Position numbers and translations under genes: made by a program | The notes under the pieces: model-generated | Seen by the model: only the letters and a program-made list of their open reading frames with translations | The model's database searches: none | What the model was told of the DNA's origin: nothing | Source of the DNA: Liolophura sinensis | Taxonomy: Eukaryota; Mollusca; Polyplacophora; Chitonida; Chitonidae | Reading direction: 5' to 3' | Length of the DNA: 64,000 nucleotides | Assembly (NCBI RefSeq): GCF_032854445.1 | Contig: NC_088299.1 | Coordinates: 4,377,001-4,441,000 of the forward strand | In this document: positions 58,873 to 64,000 of the stretch, in pieces | Layout of the letters: every line of letters begins with the position of its first letter | Position numbering within the stretch: position 1 is the first letter of the stretch

Positions 58873-61800
58873 GTATTTGTATAAACAAGAGCTTATTTAC
58901 GTCATGATAAACATGATTATCATATTTACTGCCTGAAAGAAGCAAAATCATTCTGAAGACGCCATTTTAACTGGGACGAGCAGCTCTGTGAAAGGCTGCT
59001 TCTCTTCTTGTTGCTGTTGCAGGGGATAGGGGTTTCTTGTTGTTTACAGTTAGGCGCATGCGTTGCTGCTTGTGACCGGAAATTGGTGGTTTTACTATGA
59101 TTCTAAGTTTCCAACTTTTCACCCGACGTAAAATGTTATGTAAATGTTTTCTTTTCAAAATTTCTGCAACACAATTCAGTTGAAATGTCACTGTATTAAA
59201 TACGATGGTAAATACCGATTGTACATAATGTTACAAGTGCATTAATGAATACGATGGTAGATAACAGATTGTACATAATGTTACACGTGCATTACTGTAA
59301 TTATTCAACCTTCTTTCATGTTTAATGGATATGGTTTATTTAAAAATATTATGAGCGCATTTTCTGTTCTGTGTACACTGATAAAAGTACACCTTTTGTG
59401 AAATCGTGGAATTTACAACCCAACCAATGTTTCCAATTTCAAATGAAAAAGGTGCATAAATCACACTGAAAGCTGCTCTTACATATGGGAAAAATTCACG
59501 AAATTGTGTAACCAAACGACTTACCTGTGGCGGCAGAGGGATTAGGGGGGATAACTCTTCCATTAACGGGAATAACGGGAGTATTTCCCCTTGTTACAGA
59601 AAACTACAATGTGAACAAATCGGAAATTTCCGTGTCCGGTATCTCGTCTGGCGGGGCGTTTGCCGTTCAGCTCCACGTGGCGTTCTCCAGTGTCTTCAAA
59701 GGCGTAGGCTCCGTCGCTGGAGGTATATAATGTTAATGACACAAATAAGACTGTAAAGTTATCTAGTAACGGAAATTAACATTCTTGAATATAAATATAA
59801 TGTATGATAATCCAAGGTCACGTGACATTAACGCTTTTTTGTAAATTCTTTAATTTCGGCAAACTAGGCCAATGTTGATTACAGACATGGCATGCATAAG
59901 TCACCTACCACAGTATACAGTTTTTTCCTGCACTATTATGTTCATATTATAAACTTCGACATTAAATAACCACTTACGGGACAGAGAAACGTGTAGGCCT
60001 ACGCCATTCAGATCATTGGCGACAAACATCGTAAACTAACAGGTTCCATAAAGCCCTCCCCCCCCACTAAAAATGAAAAAATTTAACTGCATTTAGTTCA
60101 GTGGAAACAAAAGAAAAATGTTATGATCAATGTTTTAAATGTTCTTTCCACTGATGCTTTGCTTCATGCTTACGCACTCTTTTCCATTAATATCTATAAA
60201 GGCAGAGGAAGGGCTCAAATATGTCATTGTCGTTCCCAGTTCCATACCACTGCGCTGGAGGGCAGCTAGGGACAGCCTTGGGCGCCTGTATGTCTTCACC
60301 ATCCGGAATAAACCACAACAACATGGTCACGTACACCAGACAGAAGTCTAACTCCGGTGAGATCGACTCCGTCTCCAACTTGGCATCCTCTCGAGTTTAC
60401 ATCTTCAGTGGCACTTTGGATTCTGTTGTCAAACCAGGTCTGAGATTGTGGTGTTGTAGACGAATTGATAGGTTTTGCCAATATGGTTGCGTTATTTCGA
60501 GAGTTGTCGCAAAGAGCAACTTTGCAGACTGCAGAGCTAGAATCCAAACAGCCTTAGATCCAAAAAGTTTGTCAGTGTTATTATCAGGTTCAGTGGAATT
60601 AAGCTGGAAGAAAAAGTCAGTTGATGGAGGAAATAGAGTGCTTGGATTGAAGTAAGTGGTTGGATGAAATTTAGTGTGGATATAGATGTCAGTACATCGA
60701 TGAAAGGTACAGAGTATTATGACAGGATTTTATTAGCTCGTCTGTAGGCTATATAGTACAGGCGTAGCTTATGTCGTACCCTGAGCGTCGGCTTTGGCGT
60801 CGGGGTCCAATAATAGAGAAAGGAATGTTAAACAAAATTTTCACGGCGGTAGGCCTATTTTAGGAAAGGACTGCAGATATTGAGCTCCGTGTGAACATAT
60901 TAATTTATTTATTTGATTGGTGTTTTACGCCGTACTCAAGAAGATTTCACTTATACGACGGCGGCCAGCATTATGGTGGGTGCGAACCTGGCAGAGTCCG
61001 GGGGAAACCCACGACCATTCGCAGGTTGCTGGCAGACCTTCCAACGTACGACCGGAGAGGAAGACAATATGAGCTGGACTTGAACTCACAACGACCGCAT
61101 TGGTGAGAGACTCCTGGGTCATTACGCTGCGCTAGTGCGCTAACCAACTGAGCCACGGACGCCCCCACTGTGTACATATTATGTACTGTAAATTACTGAA
61201 TTCCTGACTTAGTGTATTATGTATTAGAATCAATGTTAAACAAAATTTTAGGGGTGGTATCTTAAAAAGTACTGCAGATATTGAGCTCAGGGTTTGTACA
61301 CATGTAGAAAACAACATCACCAGGGGGATATTCTATCGTTGATTGGAAATGTGCATATTAAGTTCCGTGAATTACTGAATTCCTGAACTCTTCAAGATAG
61401 TATTTTTTGCTAAGACTAAATGTATTTCTTGCACACTGTATGTCAAAAAGCCCGATGTCGCATTTATAGTGTATACGTGATGTTGATTTCTCAATTCCGT
61501 AGGAGTTTCCCACCATATGGAGACATATTACCAGGAGTTCCTGAACAGCAAATCGCAAATAAAGTCCGTGTTCGACCTCAGAGCCGAACATACTTTTGTA
61601 GGTATCTATAAAAGGTGTTACAATAGCTTTGGCTGTTCTAATTCTAGAATTAGAATTATCTTTAAAAAAAAGTGCCTGTAATTCATAAATATATTTTCTT
61701 TTGTCGCACTAAAGAAAATTTAACATTATATAGTATGGTGACCATATTTGTGAGTAGAACAGCCGTACGCTATCAGGTAGTTAACAAAGCATATGACGCA

Positions 61801-63010
61801 AAACCGCTGGCCACACAACCATGGTTGAAGAATTCAACAAATTATAGTAGGACATGCGAAGGAAATCGTCTTCTGTGGTCACAGTGCGCTTAATAAATAA
61901 ATGCATCCTCAACAAGATTTTCTGAATTTTGTGATTTTTCGCAAACTTGAACGGCAATTATGTGCATCATTTCATCTTCGTTTAGCCCACGCGTAACTAT
62001 GGAAACCCGTGCACCCAGCTGGGAAGTCCTTATCTAGGCAACTGTAAGTATGACGCTGCCTTTGACCTTCTCCAGCACGTCCACGGAAATCTTCGTCAAC
62101 CGTCGGGGAGCGTTCCTCTTACCGGACAGGTACCATATCATATTTTTATTACCGTGTATTTATCTTTGTACCGAATGCTTTAGCAAAAGAAATGAAGGAT
62201 TCTGTTATAACGGTTACACACTAAAAATAAGTGGTTGGTTTTTAAACACTTTTCTGTTACAGGATGAAAACGCGATCCGGTGTTTATTCATAAAAAGCTA
62301 TGTTTAGTAACTAGGGAATGTGTTTTTTATAGTAAAGATGTCAGATGTTTACATAGCAAATATTTTCAATAGTGGCTTTATATTAAGGGTAAAAAGCCGA
62401 TAAACATGTTTACACAGTAAACACGTGACATTTACTATAGTAAACACTTTTACTCATTTTACCCTACTATATAAAGATCTGACATCTCCTGACTTACTAA
62501 ACATAGCCTTTCACGAACAAATACCAAGGTGCGTTTCCAACCTGTAACAGAAATGTGTTTAGAAACTGTGTTTATTTTTTATGTTTATTGTAAATAAACA
62601 CATCTCCTTAGTTGCTAAACATAATTTATTTTCATAAATAGACCCCAGGATGCGTTTCCAAAATATAACAGAATCTGTTGATGTATTGTGTATATTTTCC
62701 GAGCATTAAATAAAAATGCACACTTTCACACAAGTACCTGTTATCAACATTGTCGAAATAAATTTTAAAGATGACCTTATCAAAGGCCTTCAGATACAAT
62801 TTCCATTTACAGTTTATTGAGTTCGATCAGACGGAGTTCATCTCGAAATCTCGCCGGAAGCGCCTGCTCTTCGACTCCATGTACGAAAACACGATGGCCA
62901 ACTGGATCTCCATGTACACCACGATGCCAAGCTGGACTAATCTGCTGCCAGGTTCTATGTACGACTGGACCAAGCACATGCCGACATTTGATTGGACGAA
63001 GTTCTTGCCT
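58797..63010 (+). CDS. Secreted PHB depolymerase-type esterase, 3'-partial, six exons seen
   Basis: Alpha/beta-hydrolase of the poly(3-hydroxybutyrate) depolymerase family, best known from bacteria but also present in some marine invertebrates. Exons 58797-58872, 59600-59722, 60240-60437, 61503-61597, 61986-62129 and 62813-63010 join in phase (1,1,1,0,0,0) to 278 codons. A signal peptide (ALWVLWLGYIIQASRA) opens the protein. The catalytic triad is visible: Ser in SVSGISSGGAF, Asp in FSGTLDSVVKPG, His in DLRAEHTF. Later family blocks are NYGNPC, CKYDAAFDLLQHVHGNL and IEFDQTEFI. Exon 6 adds a Trp/Met-rich insert (SMYENTMANWISMYTTMPSW). The rest of the family domain is not in the window, so the gene should continue through donor CCTG|GTAAAA at 63011. 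Substrate in animals unknown; secretion is likely. Confidence 0.88.
59600..59722 (+). CDS. PHB depolymerase-type exon 2 (nucleophile)
   Basis: Acceptor CCTTGTTACAG, donor GGAG|GTATAT. Encodes NYNVNKSEISVSGISSGGAF with the lipase-box serine. Confidence 0.93.
60240..60437 (+). CDS. PHB depolymerase-type exon 3 (catalytic Asp)
   Basis: Acceptor TCGTTCCCAG, donor CCAG|GTCTGA. Encodes PYHCAGGQLGTALGACMS and VYIFSGTLDSVVKP. Confidence 0.93.
60899..61167 (-). mobile_element. Full-length SINE with target duplication
   Basis: Best-preserved copy. Read on minus: tRNA-like head GGGGGCGTCCGTGGCTCAGT with an A-box, B-box-like GTGAGTTCAAGTCC, GC-rich central block, 3' end GGCGTAAAACACCAATC and AAATAAATAAAT tail. 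Flanks TGTGAACATATTA and TGTGTACATATTA match in 12 of 13 bases. Confidence 0.96.
61503..61597 (+). CDS. PHB depolymerase-type exon 4 (catalytic His)
   Basis: Acceptor AATTCCGTAG, donor CTTTT|GTAGGT, phase 1 to 0. Encodes METYYQEFLNSKSQIKSVFD and RAEHTF. Confidence 0.88.
61986..62129 (+). CDS. PHB depolymerase-type exon 5
   Basis: Acceptor TCTTCGTTTAG, donor CAG|GTACCA. Encodes PTRNYGNPCTQLGSPYLGNC and KYDAAFDLLQHVHGNL. Confidence 0.93.
62200..62585. mobile_element. Foldback element with a third arm
   Basis: Arms are reverse complements over about 90 bp. The left, with ACACTTTTCTGTTACAGGAT ... AGCTATGTTTAGTAAC (62247-62312), mirrors the right, with TTACTAAACATAGC ... CCTGTAACAGAAATGTGTTT (62495-62562). 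The interior continues partly palindromic (GATGTCAGATG / GATCTGACATC). A direct copy of the right arm follows at about 62600-62690. Non-coding, in an intron of the esterase gene. Confidence 0.75.
62813..63010 (+). CDS. PHB depolymerase-type exon 6
   Basis: Acceptor TCCATTTACAG. Encodes FIEFDQTEFISKSRRKRLLF and a repetitive W-T-x-x-LPG region. Ends at CCTG|GTAAAA if spliced; if not, three more codons lead to TAA at 63023, which would give a truncated protein. Confidence 0.8.
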
Positions 63011-63025
63011 GGTAAAATACAGTAA

Positions 63026-64000
63026 ATACAGCAAATACATAAAGTCAAAAGTCCATCGTAATTTTTACGGTTGTAGCCATTTCAATATTTAAGATATGAT
63101 TTTTGAACAGACTGACTCAGGCCATTCTTCCGTAGTTAACTAATTTCTGATGCACTCACCATAACCATCGTATATAACTGACGGATTTATTGGATCTAAT
63201 TAGTAAACCTAGTTAATGTGATTAACTGATGCGCAACTGATAAATGTTAGGCTTTTATTGATTACTGTTGTTGATGCATGGCAGCTGAAACAGACGGCCT
63301 GGTACTCGGTACTGTGAGTACCACATTAGCAGGTGACTCAGAAAGCCTAATATCAGCCATGATAATGAGTAGCCTACTAGGCCTACACTGAAAATAGGTA
63401 CAGCAAGTTTGATAAATGTTACTGTGAATACCGCTTGAGCAACTGATATACGGTACACTGGTAACTGTAAGTACTGCATGGGCAGTTGACTCAGGAAGTG
63501 TGACAGTAGTGACGATGACAGGTAGCCTACTGCATTGAGAATAAATACAGTAAGCCGGATACATGTAACTGTAAATACCGCAACTGATACACACGGCCTA
63601 ATACTGGATACTGTGAATACCATATTGGCAACTGATACTTACACAGTAGTACTGGTTACTGTGAGTACCGCTGCTAATAGTGACTGTGGTGGGTAGAATA
63701 CTATACTGAGAAAAAATACATTAACCTGATGTTGGTTAATTTGAGGACTACAGGGGCCTCTTATGCAATAAGCTTATAAGTGGTCACTGTTAGTATTCCA
63801 TGGCGAATTTATGCATTATGCCTAAAACTGGCCATTGTTAGAACTGCATGGGAAACTAATATAGGCAGTCTGATACTGGTTACTGTGAGAAGCACGGTAA
63901 GAAGTACATGAAAAAAAGGCACAACTGTTAGCTGTTAGTTCTGCATGTTTAACTTACAAAGTCAGCCTCCTATTCGTAATGACTACATTACAACTTCAAA
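63026..64000. other. Intron of the esterase gene with degenerate tandem repeat
   Basis: About 63250-63960 is built of diverged units around GGTTACTGTGAGTACC and GCAACTGATAC, spaced roughly 40-50 bp. No further esterase exon was found, so the next exon should be beyond the window. Confidence 0.65.

Noticed and set aside
60438-60655. Continuation of the open frame after esterase exon 3
   Set aside because: Family similarity stops exactly at the CCAG|GTCTGA donor and resumes in phase at 61503; the extension is intron.
61070-61167. tRNA-like A and B boxes that could be a tRNA gene
   Set aside because: They are the head of a SINE; no full cloverleaf with anticodon stem and acceptor pairing is kept.

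Overview
This window is animal nuclear DNA: split genes with clean GT-AG introns, AT-rich non-coding sequence, many microsatellites and minisatellites, and about twenty copies or fragments of one tRNA-derived SINE. The SINE ends in (AAAT)n and has a GC-rich central block of the kind known from molluscs and brachiopods (MetaSINE-type, from memory). A lophotrochozoan, most likely a mollusc or brachiopod, is therefore the best guess. The species is not identified.

Layout. 1-9.2 kb: a 26-bp satellite, then nine exons of a carotenoid oxygenase (+) whose N-terminal exons lie outside the window or were not recognised. 11.6-20.6 kb: a nine-exon FAD amine oxidase of the peroxisomal sarcosine/pipecolate oxidase type (+), ending in SKL, with one in-frame TAG in exon 7. 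21.4-25.9 kb: a decayed Ty3/Gypsy LTR retrotransposon (+). 27.2-30.3 kb: a four-exon class II aldolase/adducin-head protein (+). 38.3-39.4 and 47.0-48.0 kb: two single-exon FoxG genes facing each other (convergent), with almost identical forkhead DNA but diverged flanks, plus a pair of related inverted non-coding blocks at 35.5 and 44.6 kb. 49.4-54.3 kb: a partly duplicated, decaying locus with one TALE-type homeodomain. 55.3-55.7 kb: the 3' end of a LINE. 58.8-63.0 kb: the first six exons of a secreted PHB-depolymerase-type esterase (+), which runs off the window.

For the four spliced genes I checked exon joins by reading phase. Every internal join assigned keeps the family reading frame, apart from the weakly defined first visible oxygenase exon. 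The genes look like independent neighbours, not a pathway cluster; the two FoxG genes are a paralogous pair.

Most unusual observations: (1) the carotenoid oxygenase gene has two intronic tandem arrays whose units span exon-intron junctions, one multiplying a 3' splice acceptor about 20 times and one multiplying a 5' donor 8 times together with CRE-like TGACGTCA sites; (2) the FoxG pair, with a conversion-like forkhead block and an inverted pair of putative regulatory elements; (3) the TALE homeobox locus built of repeated promoter-like and 3'-end-like segments; (4) nested SINEs inside a small inverted-repeat element, with a perfect 13-bp target duplication.
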